Assembly: GCF_042726155.1 (NCBI RefSeq)
Contig: NZ_JBHXHV010000001.1
Coordinates: forward strand, 1,302,001-1,366,000
DNA: 64,000 nt
Reading direction: 5' to 3'
Source: Leucobacter sp042726155
Lineage (GTDB): Bacteria; Actinomycetota; Actinomycetes; Actinomycetales; Microbacteriaceae
Positions 42,209-50,854 of this stretch are shown in pieces. Position 1 is the first letter of the stretch. The number at the start of each line of letters is the position of its first letter. The position numbers and the translations under genes were made by a program. The notes under the pieces are model-generated. The model was not told where the DNA came from. It made no database searches and was given only the letters and a program-made list of their open reading frames with translations.

Positions 42209-45157
42209 ATGGCCAGTAAAGCTTCGTCGCGCCAGCAATCGGGCAAGACCGCGGATCGGGGTACCCGCTCCACGGCGTCCCGAGCGACCGCGAAAACGAA
42301 GGTGCTCGCCGAACCCGCGCCCTCAGAAGGCATCGTCGTTCGCGCCTGGAATGGGCTCGCGCACGCTATCGGTGCCGCCGCTCGCGCCTTCCGAGTCGAG
42401 CCACTCGCCCCAGAAGACCGTCGCGATGGCGTGCCGTTGCTGCTCGTGCTTCTCGCCGTTGCCGGCGCGGTCATCGAGTGGTTCTTCATCGGACAGCCGT
42501 TCGCTGTGGCGCTCGACGCGTGGTCGTTCGGTGGCCTATTCGGCCGTGTCGCGTTCGGGCTGCCGATTATCATGGTCGGGTTCGCCCTCTGGCTCTTCAA
42601 CCACCCATCAAGCGTGCACGACAATCGTCGCATTGCCACGGGGCTCACACTCGCGGTGCTGTCGATCGCGGGCCTGTGCCACCTCTACGGCGGCAACCCG
42701 AACCCGTGGGACAACCCCGAGCAGCTGAGTGCAGCCGGGGGCGTCTTTGGTTGGCTTGTTGGGGGAGCGCTCGGCTATCTCACGATGTGGGTCGCCGTTC
42801 CCGTACTCTCGATCATCATTCTGCTGTCGCTGCTGATCGTCTTGAAGACGCCACCATCCCGCATTGCTCAGCGACTCCGCGAGGCGTATGTCTTCCTGTT
42901 CGGTGTCAGCGGTGAGCACGAGGCGTCGGCTGCGGCCAGCGCGGACGCCGCCGTTTCAAAGCGAGACCGCAAACAGGCGAAGGCTTCTCAGCAGGCGCTG
43001 TTTGATCTCGAAGCCCAAGAGGGTGATGGTGACGCGACGCCGTGGTGGCGCCGCAACGCGTCCGGCCGCGAAGAAGATCCGGCCTACGCTGGCGACCGCA
43101 CCGCGCTCGACGCGGCGCTCGATGCTTCAGCCCCTGACCCGTTGCCCGAGCGCAGTGGCGCGTTCGAGTCGGCACTCGCTCCCGAGACCGGCACAGACCT
43201 CTTCCCGTCTGATCTGTTCGATGAGCTCGATCAGGCGGAGGCCGCGGTCAGCGCCGCAGGTGTGTCCCCGGCTTCCGGGCTGGGCGATGACTCCTGGGAC
43301 GCGTTTGATGCGCCAGCAGCCGAACCGACTCCGCCGCCCACCGCGGCCCAGGCGGCGGTGCCTCCGGCCGAGGCGCAGCAGCCGTTTGTTGTCGCGCCGC
43401 CGCACAGCCCTGCGAACCAAGCGGCATACGTGTTGCCCGATCAGCACGCACTCGCAACCGGTGATGCGCCCAAGACCCACACCGATGCGAACGATCTCAT
43501 CACAGCGGCCATCGCGCGCGTGTTTGAGGAGTTCAAGGTTGATGCGCGCGTCTCGGGTTTCTCGCGTGGCCCGACAGTGACGCAGTACGAGGTCGAGTTG
43601 GGACCCGGCGTGAAGGTCGAAAAGGTCACGGCGCTATCGAAGAACCTGTCGTACGCGGTCGCATCGAACGAGGTGCGCATTCTCTCGCCGATCCCCGGAC
43701 GCAGCGCGATCGGCATCGAGATCCCGAACCAGGACCGTGAAAACGTCGCCCTCGGCGACGTGCTGCGTTCCAATAAGGCGCAGCGCAGCACGCACCCGAT
43801 GACCATCGGCGTGGGTAAAGATGTCAAGGGCGGCTTTGTCGTCGCGAACCTCGCGAAGATGCCCCACCTGCTCGTGGCCGGTGCTACGGGCTCTGGCAAG
43901 TCAAGCTTCATTAACTCGATGATCACCAGCATCCTCATGCGGGCCACGCCAGCCGAGGTGCGTATGGTGCTCGTTGACCCCAAGCGCGTGGAACTCACCG
44001 TCTACCAGGGCGTGCCCCACCTCATCACTCCCATCATCACGAACCCCAAGAAGGCAGCCGAAGCGCTGCAGTGGGTCGTGAAAGAAATGGACATGCGGTA
44101 CGACGACCTGGCGAGCTTCGGCTTCCGCCACATCGACGACTTCAATGAGGCGGTGCGCTCGGGTGGCATCGTGCTTCCCGAGGGCAGCCAACGCACACTG
44201 AAGCCCTATCCGTACCTGCTCGTTGTGGTCGATGAGCTCGCAGACCTGATGCTGATTGCCCCGCGCGATGTCGAAGACTCGATTCAGCGCATCACGCAGC
44301 TCGCGCGTGCAGCGGGCATCCACTTGGTGCTCGCCACGCAGCGTCCGTCCGTGAACGTCGTCACCGGTGTCATTAAGTCGAACGTACCGAGCCGATACGC
44401 GTTCGCAGTTGCTTCGGGCACCGACTCACGCGTCATCTTGGACGAGGTCGGCGCGGAACGCCTCATTGGGCAGGGCGACGGTCTGCTGTTGCTCAACGGC
44501 GAATCGTCGCCAATGCGTGTGCAGGGTGCCTGGGTTGGCGAAGCCGAGATCGCGCAGGTTGTCAACCACGTGAAGGCGCAGGCGCAGCCCGATTACCGCT
44601 CGGACGTCGCTCAGGTGGTCGAGAAGAAGGAAATTGACGAAGATATTGGCGACGATCTCGAGGTGCTGATTGCCGCGATCGAGCTCGTCGTCTCGTCGCA
44701 GTTCGGCTCGACTTCGATGCTGCAGCGCAAGCTCCGTGTCGGCTTCGCGAAGGCTGGCAGGCTCATGGACCTCATGGAGTCGCGCGACATTGTTGGTCCG
44801 TCAGAGGGCTCGAAGGCCCGTGACGTGCTCGTGAGCCCCGAACAGCTTGGTGAGGTGCTCGGGCGCATTACGGGGGGTCCGGCTGCCGCGCCGCCGTTCG
44901 ATCCGGCTCGTCAGGCTGCGCAACCGGCGCAGGCCGCCGTCCCGGCCGCGGCGACAGCTCCCGCAGTAGCGGAGTTCGCGGACCCAACGCCGACCCGCCC
45001 AGTCGAGGCGGAGACAGATGTTATTGATCCCCTTGCAGACTCGTTCGGATTTGGGGATTCCCGGTACGACGATCCAATCGCGCAGCACCAGTCGACGCTT
45101 GAAGAGGTCGACGACGACGGCGATGAAGACGCCTGGCAGCTCACCGGTCGCGACTAA
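42209..45157 (+). CDS. ftsK: DNA translocase FtsK/SpoIIIE
   Basis: A 982-residue septal DNA pump clearing chromosomes at division. A basic N-terminus (Ser/Lys/Arg/Thr-rich) is followed by four predicted membrane helices (about 70-220), an acidic Pro/Ala-rich linker (about 230-430), the alpha/beta motor, and a C-terminal winged-helix gamma domain (SSQFGSTSMLQRKLRVGFAK, about 825-880) that reads orienting sequences. Walker A is GATGSGKSS near 557-565, with Walker B VVVDELADLM near 675. A further acidic tail of about 90 residues is present. ATG 42209 is preferred to the upstream frame start at 42164 because of the leaderless -10 box. Confidence 0.94.
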   Translation: MASKASSRQQSGKTADRGTRSTASRATAKTKVLAEPAPSEGIVVRAWNGLAHAIGAAARAFRVEPLAPEDRRDGVPLLLVLLAVAGAVIEWFFIGQPFAVALDAWSFGGLFGRVAFGLPIIMVGFALWLFNHPSSVHDNRRIATGLTLAVLSIAGLCHLYGGNPNPWDNPEQLSAAGGVFGWLVGGALGYLTMWVAVPVLSIIILLSLLIVLKTPPSRIAQRLREAYVFLFGVSGEHEASAAASADAAVSKRDRKQAKASQQALFDLEAQEGDGDATPWWRRNASGREEDPAYAGDRTALDAALDASAPDPLPERSGAFESALAPETGTDLFPSDLFDELDQAEAAVSAAGVSPASGLGDDSWDAFDAPAAEPTPPPTAAQAAVPPAEAQQPFVVAPPHSPANQAAYVLPDQHALATGDAPKTHTDANDLITAAIARVFEEFKVDARVSGFSRGPTVTQYEVELGPGVKVEKVTALSKNLSYAVASNEVRILSPIPGRSAIGIEIPNQDRENVALGDVLRSNKAQRSTHPMTIGVGKDVKGGFVVANLAKMPHLLVAGATGSGKSSFINSMITSILMRATPAEVRMVLVDPKRVELTVYQGVPHLITPIITNPKKAAEALQWVVKEMDMRYDDLASFGFRHIDDFNEAVRSGGIVLPEGSQRTLKPYPYLLVVVDELADLMLIAPRDVEDSIQRITQLARAAGIHLVLATQRPSVNVVTGVIKSNVPSRYAFAVASGTDSRVILDEVGAERLIGQGDGLLLLNGESSPMRVQGAWVGEAEIAQVVNHVKAQAQPDYRSDVAQVVEKKEIDEDIGDDLEVLIAAIELVVSSQFGSTSMLQRKLRVGFAKAGRLMDLMESRDIVGPSEGSKARDVLVSPEQLGEVLGRITGGPAAAPPFDPARQAAQPAQAAVPAAATAPAVAEFADPTPTRPVEAETDVIDPLADSFGFGDSRYDDPIAQHQSTLEEVDDDGDEDAWQLTGRD

Positions 45158-45186
45158 CGGACCGACGGTAGGAACAAGGAGGCATC

Positions 45187-46233
45187 GTGACTTATCCCGA
45201 TGGATACACGCCCGAACGGCAGCCCGACACTCGCGCCCCAGAAGCCCGTGCCCTGTCGCCTAAATGGATGTGGGGAGTGACGGGTGGGCTCGCCGTACTC
45301 GTACTGGGTGGAGCCGGTGTCGTCGTCGGACTCGACGCGCAAACGCATAACAGCGGCTCAGTGCGCAACGTGGCCGAGCGCTACATTGACGCGGTGCAAG
45401 CGGGCGATCTCGACGAGGCAGAGCAACTGTACGAGGGCGAAGGCGCTGACTCGTCTGCCGCGCTCACACCCGAGGTGTTTGAATCGGCAACGCACATCAC
45501 AGATACGAAACTCTCGGGATTCCGCGTCAACTTCGAAGACGGCCGTGCCTCGGGCAACCTCAGCTATCGCCTCAACGGTACCCCGTACACCGATCAACTT
45601 GAAATGTACCGATCAGACGATGACGATGACGATGAGTGGCAGGTCGTCAGGGGCCTGCGCTACGAAGTGTCGCTCGATGGTGGGGGAAGTGCGCTGAGTT
45701 TCAAGGGCATGGATGCGCCCTTCCCGGCTGACGCCGGGTCCATCACCGCGTATGCGGGTGAGTATGAGCTGGTTTCGCAAAACAAGTTCTTCTCGGCCGC
45801 AAATGACGCCCGGTTTGCAGTCACGTCTGAGTACACGAGCCTGTACACGGCGGATCAGGTGACCCCGAACGACGGGTACGCTGACGAGGTCGACCGCCAG
45901 GTTTCGCTCTGGTACGAAGAGTGCGCAGCTCAGACCGATGTTTGGGAACTGCAGAGCTGCGGCATCGACGCACCTGACCCGGGCAGCAAATTCGCCGATC
46001 CCTCGCAGGTACAGGTGTCCGTTGAAATGACGCGGGCGCCTTCGGTGTCGGACGCCGACGGGATGCAAGACTGGATCCCGCTCGCTGATGAAGGGGAATT
46101 TGTCGTCACGTACTCGGGAGAAGACCTCCGGGATCGACGCATCACCTCGAAAGAGCGCGTGCAGGCCACGGCTGGCGACGTTGAGGTAACTCCGACGAGC
46201 GACGGCCTCGACGTCGTCGTCTACCCGTACTGA
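45187..46233 (+). CDS. Membrane-anchored exported protein of unknown function
   Basis: A 348-residue protein with a short cytoplasmic Pro-rich N-terminus, one membrane helix (GVTGGLAVLVLGGAGVVVGL, about 30-50) and a large polar extracellular part. The first extracellular segment (VRNVAERYIDAVQAGDLDEA and following) looks like an NTF2/DUF4878-type fold used in cell-surface proteins. An acidic run DDDDDDEW occurs near residue 145; two Cys (YEECAAQ and LQSCGID) could form a disulfide. AAGGAGG lies 4 bases before the GTG. It sits between ftsK and pgsA; function is unknown. Confidence 0.75.
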   Translation: MTYPDGYTPERQPDTRAPEARALSPKWMWGVTGGLAVLVLGGAGVVVGLDAQTHNSGSVRNVAERYIDAVQAGDLDEAEQLYEGEGADSSAALTPEVFESATHITDTKLSGFRVNFEDGRASGNLSYRLNGTPYTDQLEMYRSDDDDDDEWQVVRGLRYEVSLDGGGSALSFKGMDAPFPADAGSITAYAGEYELVSQNKFFSAANDARFAVTSEYTSLYTADQVTPNDGYADEVDRQVSLWYEECAAQTDVWELQSCGIDAPDPGSKFADPSQVQVSVEMTRAPSVSDADGMQDWIPLADEGEFVVTYSGEDLRDRRITSKERVQATAGDVEVTPTSDGLDVVVYPY

Positions 46234-46266
46234 GGCGAAGCGAGTGGGCCACTCGACCGACTCAAG

Positions 46267-46272
46267 TAGGCT
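46267..46272 (+). promoter_or_regulatory. Putative leaderless -10 box of pgsA
   Basis: TAGGCT ends 6 nt before the pgsA ATG; no ribosome site is visible. Confidence 0.55.
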
Positions 46273-46278
46273 GCTGAT

Positions 46279-46878
46279 ATGACCGGCACCGCACCAGCCT
46301 CCGCGGCACCCAGCAACTGGAACGCCCCGAACATCATTACTGGTGTGCGTATTGTCGCGACACCCTTCCTGCTCTGGATGCTGCTCGCGGATGCTGGTGC
46401 CGATGGGCCGTGGCGCTGGGCCGCGGCAGCGTTCTTCGCTCTGGCAATCGCAACGGACGCGTGGGACGGGCACATTGCTCGCTCGCGCGGGCTGATCACC
46501 GATCTCGGCAAATTGCTCGACCCAATCGCAGACAAGTTCCTGACGGGAACCGCGCTCGTGGGCCTGTCGATCTTGGCCGAGCTGCCCTGGTGGGTCACGA
46601 TCCTGATTCTCGTGCGCGAGGTCGGCATCACCGTGCACCGGCTCATTGTGGCGCATGATGTGGTGCTTGCCGCTGCATGGGCAGGGAAGGTCAAAACTGT
46701 CGCGCAGTCAGTCGCAATTACGCTTGCACTCCTGCCGCTTGCCAGTGTGCTCGGGCCCGCAGCTCCGGTTGCCGTCTGGATCAACGTCATCACGATGTCG
46801 ATTGCCTTCATTCTTACGATGTACAGCGGCATCGACTACGTCGTGGGGTACATGCGGGCGCGGAAAGCGGCGCGGTGA
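46279..46878 (+). CDS. pgsA: CDP-diacylglycerol-glycerol-3-phosphate 3-phosphatidyltransferase
   Basis: A 199-residue integral membrane enzyme making phosphatidylglycerol phosphate. The CDP-alcohol phosphotransferase signature is complete: Asp60, Asp63-Gly64, Ala67-Arg68, Gly77, Asp81 and Asp85, in the exact D-x2-DG-x2-AR-x8-G-x3-D-x3-D spacing. Five to six hydrophobic helices are visible. The N-terminus (residues 1-13) is Ala/Ser/Pro-rich. It overlaps cinA by 4 bases, an order seen widely upstream of clgR-recA in actinobacteria. Confidence 0.93.
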   Translation: MTGTAPASAAPSNWNAPNIITGVRIVATPFLLWMLLADAGADGPWRWAAAAFFALAIATDAWDGHIARSRGLITDLGKLLDPIADKFLTGTALVGLSILAELPWWVTILILVREVGITVHRLIVAHDVVLAAAWAGKVKTVAQSVAITLALLPLASVLGPAAPVAVWINVITMSIAFILTMYSGIDYVVGYMRARKAAR

Positions 46879-47426
46879 GCGACCCTCAGGTCTTTTCGAA
46901 GGCGCGCGACGTCATCGAGGCGGCATCCGCGCGCGGTCTCAAGCTGGCCGTTGCCGAGTCGCTCACAGGAGGGCTCCTCGCCGATGCCTTCGTGTCGGTA
47001 CCTGGCGCATCTCGGGTGTTTTCCGGGGGCGTTGTCGCATACGACACGGCTCTGAAACGTTCGCTGCTGCGGGTCGACGCGGCGCTGCTACGGGAACGCG
47101 GCCCGGTCGATGGCGAGGTCGCCGAGCAGATGGCGATGGGCGTGCGGCTTGCCTGCGCCACCCCAGGTGGCGACTCGATCGCCTCCGTGGGAGATGAGAC
47201 GTTCGCTCCCGCCGACATCGGCGTCGCGACGACGGGCATCGCGGGCCCGGACCCTGATCCGCAGACCGGGCAGCCCGCGGGAACAGTGTGGATCGCAGTG
47301 AGCTTCGCGGGCGGCGAGCGGCGCTCGCAGCTCGCGCTGGACGGGGATCGCGCGAGCATTCGATCCGCCACCGTATTGGCCGCGATCGACCTCGTGAGCG
47401 TCGCCCTCGGCATCGGAAGTGAATAG
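46875..47426 (+). CDS. cinA: CinA C-terminal family protein (NMN deamidase type)
   Basis: A 183-residue stand-alone CinA C-terminal domain, corresponding to nicotinamide-nucleotide amidohydrolase (PncC) in the pyridine nucleotide salvage pathway. The core motifs are LAVAESLTGGLLADAFVSVPG, FSGGVVAYDTALK and GVATTGIAGPDPDPQTGQPAGT. An insertion of about 20 residues (PGGDSIASVGDETFAPAD) before the last motif is longer than in many homologues. The GTG overlaps the pgsA stop. The N-terminal MoCF-like domain of full-length CinA is absent, normal in this phylum. Confidence 0.9.
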   Translation: MSDPQVFSKARDVIEAASARGLKLAVAESLTGGLLADAFVSVPGASRVFSGGVVAYDTALKRSLLRVDAALLRERGPVDGEVAEQMAMGVRLACATPGGDSIASVGDETFAPADIGVATTGIAGPDPDPQTGQPAGTVWIAVSFAGGERRSQLALDGDRASIRSATVLAAIDLVSVALGIGSE

Positions 47427-47507
47427 CTAGTCCAATTTCTCGCTACGCTGGAGTCGATTCGATCATCGCAGATCGCGGCGATCCAGCTCCGCAAAGGGGA
47501 ATAGAGA

Positions 47508-48971
47508 GTGCAGAAGAACAGACGTTGGACTCGCTTGCGCGCGGGTCTCGCGGCCGGGTTCGCAGCGACGCTGCTGCTGGGCACAGCCGCTGCGACGGCG
47601 GTCGCGCCGGCCCAGGCCGAAGAGAAAACGTTCGTCATTGCGACGGACACCACCTTCGCTCCATTTGAGTTCCGCGATCCGTCGACCGGCGACCTCGTGG
47701 GCATCGACATGGACCTGATGAATACGATCGCTGACAAAGAAGGCTTCAAGGTCGAGATTCGATCGCTCGGGTTCCAGGCGGCGCTCTCGGCCGTGCAGAC
47801 CGGCCAGGCCGACGGCGTTATCGCAGGCATGTCGATTACTGACGAGCGCAAAGAGATCTTCGATTTCTCTGAACCCTACTTCGAATCGGGCGTGCAAATG
47901 GCGGTTGCCGCCACCGACGATTCAATTACCAGCTACAAGGATCTCGCGGGCGAGACGGTTGTAGCCAAGTCGGGCTCTGAAGGGCTCGCAGAAGCAGAGA
48001 AGCTCTCCAAGAAGTATGACTTCACGGTGAAAGCGCTCGATCAGTCCGCAACGATGTACGAATCGGTGAAAAACCAGTCGGCGGTCGCGGTCTTTGACGA
48101 CTACCCGGTGCTCGCGTACGGCATTGACCAGGGCAACGGCTTGAAGGTTGTCACCGACAAGATTCCGGGCGGCGAGTACGGTTTCGCAGTGGCGAAGGGA
48201 AAGAACCCTGAGCTGCTGGCGTCGTTTAATGACGGCCTCGCGAAACTCAAGGCCGATGGCACCTATGACAAGATCCTCGACACGTACCTCGGGTCATCTG
48301 AGACGAAACCGAGTGCGGGCGGCAATATCTTCCAGCTGGTCGGGCAGAGCTGGCCGGCGCTGTCGAAGGGCCTGTGGAACACGGTGTCGATCACCGTGGT
48401 GTCGTTCGTCATCGCGTTGATTCTCGGCCTCGTCTTTGGGTTCATGAAGATCTCGACGTCCCGGGTGGTGCGAGGTATCGCGACCGTGTACGTTGCAATC
48501 TTCCGTGGCACCCCGATCTTGGTGTGGGCGTTCCTGTTTTACTTCGGTCTGCCGCAGCTGACCGGCGCACCCGGCAACGTCTTCTTGGCGGGTGTCGCGA
48601 CCCTCGCGCTCAACGCCGGCGCGTACCTCACTGAGATCGTTCGCGGTGGATTGCAGTCGGTCGATCCGGGGCAGATGGAAGCCGCTCGCTCACTCGGTCT
48701 CGGATGGGGTCGATCAATGCAGCGCGTGGTCATGCCGCAGGCCGTGAAGATCTCAATGCCGTCGATCATTAACCAGCTCGTGATCACGCTCAAAGATTCG
48801 TCGCTGCTTCTGACCATCGGCTTCGCCGAACTGCTGTACCAGGCCCAGCAGATCTACGCTGCGAACTTCCGCACGACAGAAATGCTGATCATTGTCGGCG
48901 TCATGTACTTCATTGTCATCACGCTGCTGACCTGGCTCGCGAATATCGTTGATAAGAAGGTGAACAAGTGA
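47508..48971 (+). CDS. Polar amino acid ABC transporter, fused binding protein and permease
   Basis: A 487-residue fusion. A signal sequence (positive start, hydrophobic core, AQA cleavage site near 37) leads to a type 3 solute-binding domain (about 40-260; IATDTTFAPFEFRDPSTGDL, then GVIAGMSITDERKEIFDFSE). After a short linker the His/Glu/Gln-type permease follows (about 275-487) with the EAARSLGLGWGRSMQRVVMP coupling motif. There is no lipobox Cys, as expected when the receptor is held by the permease. Substrate is probably glutamine, glutamate or another polar amino acid. GTG start with AGAG nearby; it overlaps the ATPase gene by 4 bases. Two permease domains are needed, so the fusion probably acts as a dimer. 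Confidence 0.9.
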   Translation: MQKNRRWTRLRAGLAAGFAATLLLGTAAATAVAPAQAEEKTFVIATDTTFAPFEFRDPSTGDLVGIDMDLMNTIADKEGFKVEIRSLGFQAALSAVQTGQADGVIAGMSITDERKEIFDFSEPYFESGVQMAVAATDDSITSYKDLAGETVVAKSGSEGLAEAEKLSKKYDFTVKALDQSATMYESVKNQSAVAVFDDYPVLAYGIDQGNGLKVVTDKIPGGEYGFAVAKGKNPELLASFNDGLAKLKADGTYDKILDTYLGSSETKPSAGGNIFQLVGQSWPALSKGLWNTVSITVVSFVIALILGLVFGFMKISTSRVVRGIATVYVAIFRGTPILVWAFLFYFGLPQLTGAPGNVFLAGVATLALNAGAYLTEIVRGGLQSVDPGQMEAARSLGLGWGRSMQRVVMPQAVKISMPSIINQLVITLKDSSLLLTIGFAELLYQAQQIYAANFRTTEMLIIVGVMYFIVITLLTWLANIVDKKVNK

Positions 48972-49726
48972 CCGAGAATACGGCGACGCAGACTCGCACT
49001 CCCGCGATCGAGGTCGTGGGGCTGCGCAAGTCGTTTGGCAGCAACGAGGTGCTCAAGGGTATCGACCTGGTGGTGACCGAGGGCGAAGTGGTGTCGGTCA
49101 TTGGGCCGTCGGGATCGGGCAAATCCACTATCTTGCGCTGCCTCAACCGCCTCGAAGAGCCCTCCGGAGGAACGGTCGTAGTGAGTGGTATCGAGCTCAC
49201 CTCGACCAAAACCGACATCAATGTGGTGCGCCAGAACATTGGAATGGTGTTTCAGCACTTCAACCTCTTCCCGAACATGACTGTGCTCGAGAACATCATG
49301 CTCGCGCCCGTTGACCTCGGTAAGAAATCGAAGGCCGACGCCAGGGTCGATGCGCTCGCGCTGCTTGACCGCGTGGGGCTTACCGAGAAGGCCGATGCCC
49401 GGCCTGCATCGCTTTCCGGCGGCCAGAAGCAGCGCGTCGCCATCGCCCGTGCACTCGCAATGGAACCGAAGATCATGCTGTTCGACGAGGCTACGTCGGC
49501 GCTTGACCCGGAGATGGTCGGCGAGGTACTCCAGGTGATTCGCGATCTTGCCGCGTCGGGTATGACAATGGTGCTCGTGACGCACGAGATGGGGTTTGCG
49601 CGGGAGGTGTGCGACCGTGTCGTGTTTATGGCTGAGGGCGTCGTGGTTGAAGAGGGGACGCCCGAGCAGGTCTTTGGGGATCCGCAGCAGGCTCGCACAC
49701 AGGAGTTCCTTTCAAAGGTGCTCTAG
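48968..49726 (+). CDS. Polar amino acid ABC transporter ATP-binding protein
   Basis: A 252-residue ATPase of the GlnQ/HisP group energising the fused receptor-permease upstream. Walker A is GPSGSGKST near 39-47, signature motif LSGGQKQRVAIARAL, Walker B IMLFDEATSALDPEMV, and the His switch LVTHEMGFAREV. Residues 1-12 (Thr/Ala-rich) precede the usual start of the fold. The GTG overlaps the previous stop. The pair interrupts the usual cinA-clgR neighbourhood, so it may be a lineage-specific insertion. Confidence 0.94.
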   Translation: MTENTATQTRTPAIEVVGLRKSFGSNEVLKGIDLVVTEGEVVSVIGPSGSGKSTILRCLNRLEEPSGGTVVVSGIELTSTKTDINVVRQNIGMVFQHFNLFPNMTVLENIMLAPVDLGKKSKADARVDALALLDRVGLTEKADARPASLSGGQKQRVAIARALAMEPKIMLFDEATSALDPEMVGEVLQVIRDLAASGMTMVLVTHEMGFAREVCDRVVFMAEGVVVEEGTPEQVFGDPQQARTQEFLSKVL

Positions 49727-49743
49727 GCCCCTCTCGCGGGGCC
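49726..49743 (+). terminator. Short hairpin directly after the ABC ATPase gene
   Basis: GGCCCC (49726-49731) pairs with GGGGCC (49738-49743) starting at the stop codon. It may help end the transporter transcript together with the longer hairpin that follows. Confidence 0.45.
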
Positions 49744-49804
49744 ATTCCTGAGTCTTCACTGGACTTGAGTCGAGCTGGCTCAAGTCCAGTGAGATCTCAG
49801 GAAT
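49744..49804. repeat. Long imperfect hairpin after the ABC transporter
   Basis: ATTCCTGAG (49744-49752) pairs with 49796-49804 and CACTGGACTTGAG (49757-49769) with 49779-49791, separated by 4-base internal loops and closed by a 9-base loop. It lacks a T-run. It may be a terminator, an RNA stability element or a protein-binding site. Confidence 0.75.
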
Positions 49805-49865
49805 AGAACGACTATGCTCGGAGTTATTGTCAGTACGGCGATCGAAACAGGTCGGCGTATCCGCA

Positions 49866-49881
49866 GCGACAACCCTGTCGC
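49866..49881. promoter_or_regulatory. Candidate operator upstream of clgR
   Basis: GCGACA-ACCC-TGTCGC, a perfect 6-bp inverted repeat, lies just upstream of TAGGGT (49890-49895), a possible -10 box. ClgR proteins autoregulate in other actinobacteria, so it could be its own site. Confidence 0.4.
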
Positions 49882-49935
49882 GTAGCGGGTAGGGTTGAGG
49901 CACGACTCGGGTTGTGCACGTGAAGGAGGGTTCGC

Positions 49936-50256
49936 ATGGTGCTGATGCGTCAAGAGATCGGCGATGTACTGCGTGACTTCCGGTTGCAGAAGGGGCGCAC
50001 GCTGCGTCAGGTCGCCGGGGAAGCCAGCGTTGCGCTCGGGTACCTGAGCGAGGTTGAGCGCGGTCAAAAGGAAGCCTCGAGTGAGATTCTCGCCGCGGTT
50101 GCCGATGCGCTGGACACACCGCTCTCGGTCATCATGGGCGAGGTGAGTGAGCGTCTCGCGGTCGTCGAGGGACTGTCGCTGCCGATGAGCCACCGCGTTC
50201 CAGACACGATCCCCGCGGATCTGGTGTCGGGGTACGCGCCCGAACTGGTGTCCTAA
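49936..50256 (+). CDS. clgR: ClgR-family XRE-type transcriptional regulator
   Basis: A 106-residue regulator with a helix-turn-helix at about 8-65 (GDVLRDFRLQKGRTLRQVAG, then SVALGYLSEVERGQKEASSE) matching the ClgR/Rv2745c group, activators of clp protease and stress genes. The location between pgsA-cinA and recA is the conserved one. AAGGAGG precedes the ATG by 7 bases. The C-terminus ends PELVS rather than in a Leu-Ala-Ala-like degron, so ClpP-mediated turnover, if it occurs, would rely on another signal. A hairpin terminator follows. Confidence 0.9.
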   Translation: MVLMRQEIGDVLRDFRLQKGRTLRQVAGEASVALGYLSEVERGQKEASSEILAAVADALDTPLSVIMGEVSERLAVVEGLSLPMSHRVPDTIPADLVSGYAPELVS

Positions 50257-50293
50257 TCCCCAGTTCTTCATTCGTTCCGTGAACTACGGTGAG

Positions 50294-50326
50294 GAAGCGC
50301 CCGGCCGGTTTCGGTCCGGGCGCTTC
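50294..50326 (+). terminator. Terminator of clgR
   Basis: An 11-bp perfect stem (50294-50304 with 50316-50326), 11-base loop, followed by GTCTTATTTAT, 38 bases after the stop. Confidence 0.88.
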
Positions 50327-50395
50327 GTCTTATTTATGGGGACCGGGCCGAGTGCAGTGAGGGCTGAGAGTGTCAGTGAAGGAAGGGGGTGAGCG

Positions 50396-50620
50396 ATGCG
50401 GATGAGTGAATTTCGGCGCGCCTGCGCCTCCGAATTTGGCCCCGACTACGCCCCCATTCTGCTGCGGGACCACTGGCTAGCGTCGCTCGCTGGAACCGCA
50501 AACGAGGCTCTTGAGCGTGGCGTTGCCCCGCGTCATGTGTGGGAGGCGCTGTGCGTCGATCTCAATGTTCCAGTGGGGCGCCGTCACGGGCGCGGACTGC
50601 CTGACCCGCGAGATCGCTAG
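50396..50620 (+). CDS. DUF3046 protein
   Basis: A 74-residue protein with the DUF3046 pattern: MSEFRRACASEFGPDYAPIL, RDHWLASLAGTANEALERGV, and HVWEALCVDLNVP. It is a small actinobacterial family consistently found just upstream of recA; its function is unknown to me. AGGGGG lies 7 bases before the ATG at 50396. The Cys in EALCVD is a recurrent position in the family. It is separated from recA by 234 bases that include the SOS promoter, so the two are probably transcribed separately. Confidence 0.88.
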   Translation: MRMSEFRRACASEFGPDYAPILLRDHWLASLAGTANEALERGVAPRHVWEALCVDLNVPVGRRHGRGLPDPRDR

Positions 50621-50640
50621 CTGACACGCCGACACGTTAT

Positions 50641-50656
50641 TCGAATATGTGTTCGA
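50641..50656. promoter_or_regulatory. LexA (SOS) box of recA
   Basis: TCGAATATGTGTTCGA matches the actinobacterial/Gram-positive SOS consensus TCGAAY-N4-GTTCGA. It lies 199 bases before the recA ATG, next to a possible -10 element (TTATCT, 50663-50668). Confidence 0.88.
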
Positions 50657-50854
50657 ATGGTGTTATCTTCGTCAACAGGTGGCGCAGTGCGCTGATTCAT
50701 GAACAGACTGGCAGCTCCCGGCATCAGTGTCGGTGGTCCGATCTAACGTGAATACCGCACGACCACCAATGCCTTGTCTACCCCGACCGGGGTCGAGACA
50801 GTATGTAGGCAGCACACCCAGCGGCACGCCGCGCACGTGATGAGGAGCAAGACC

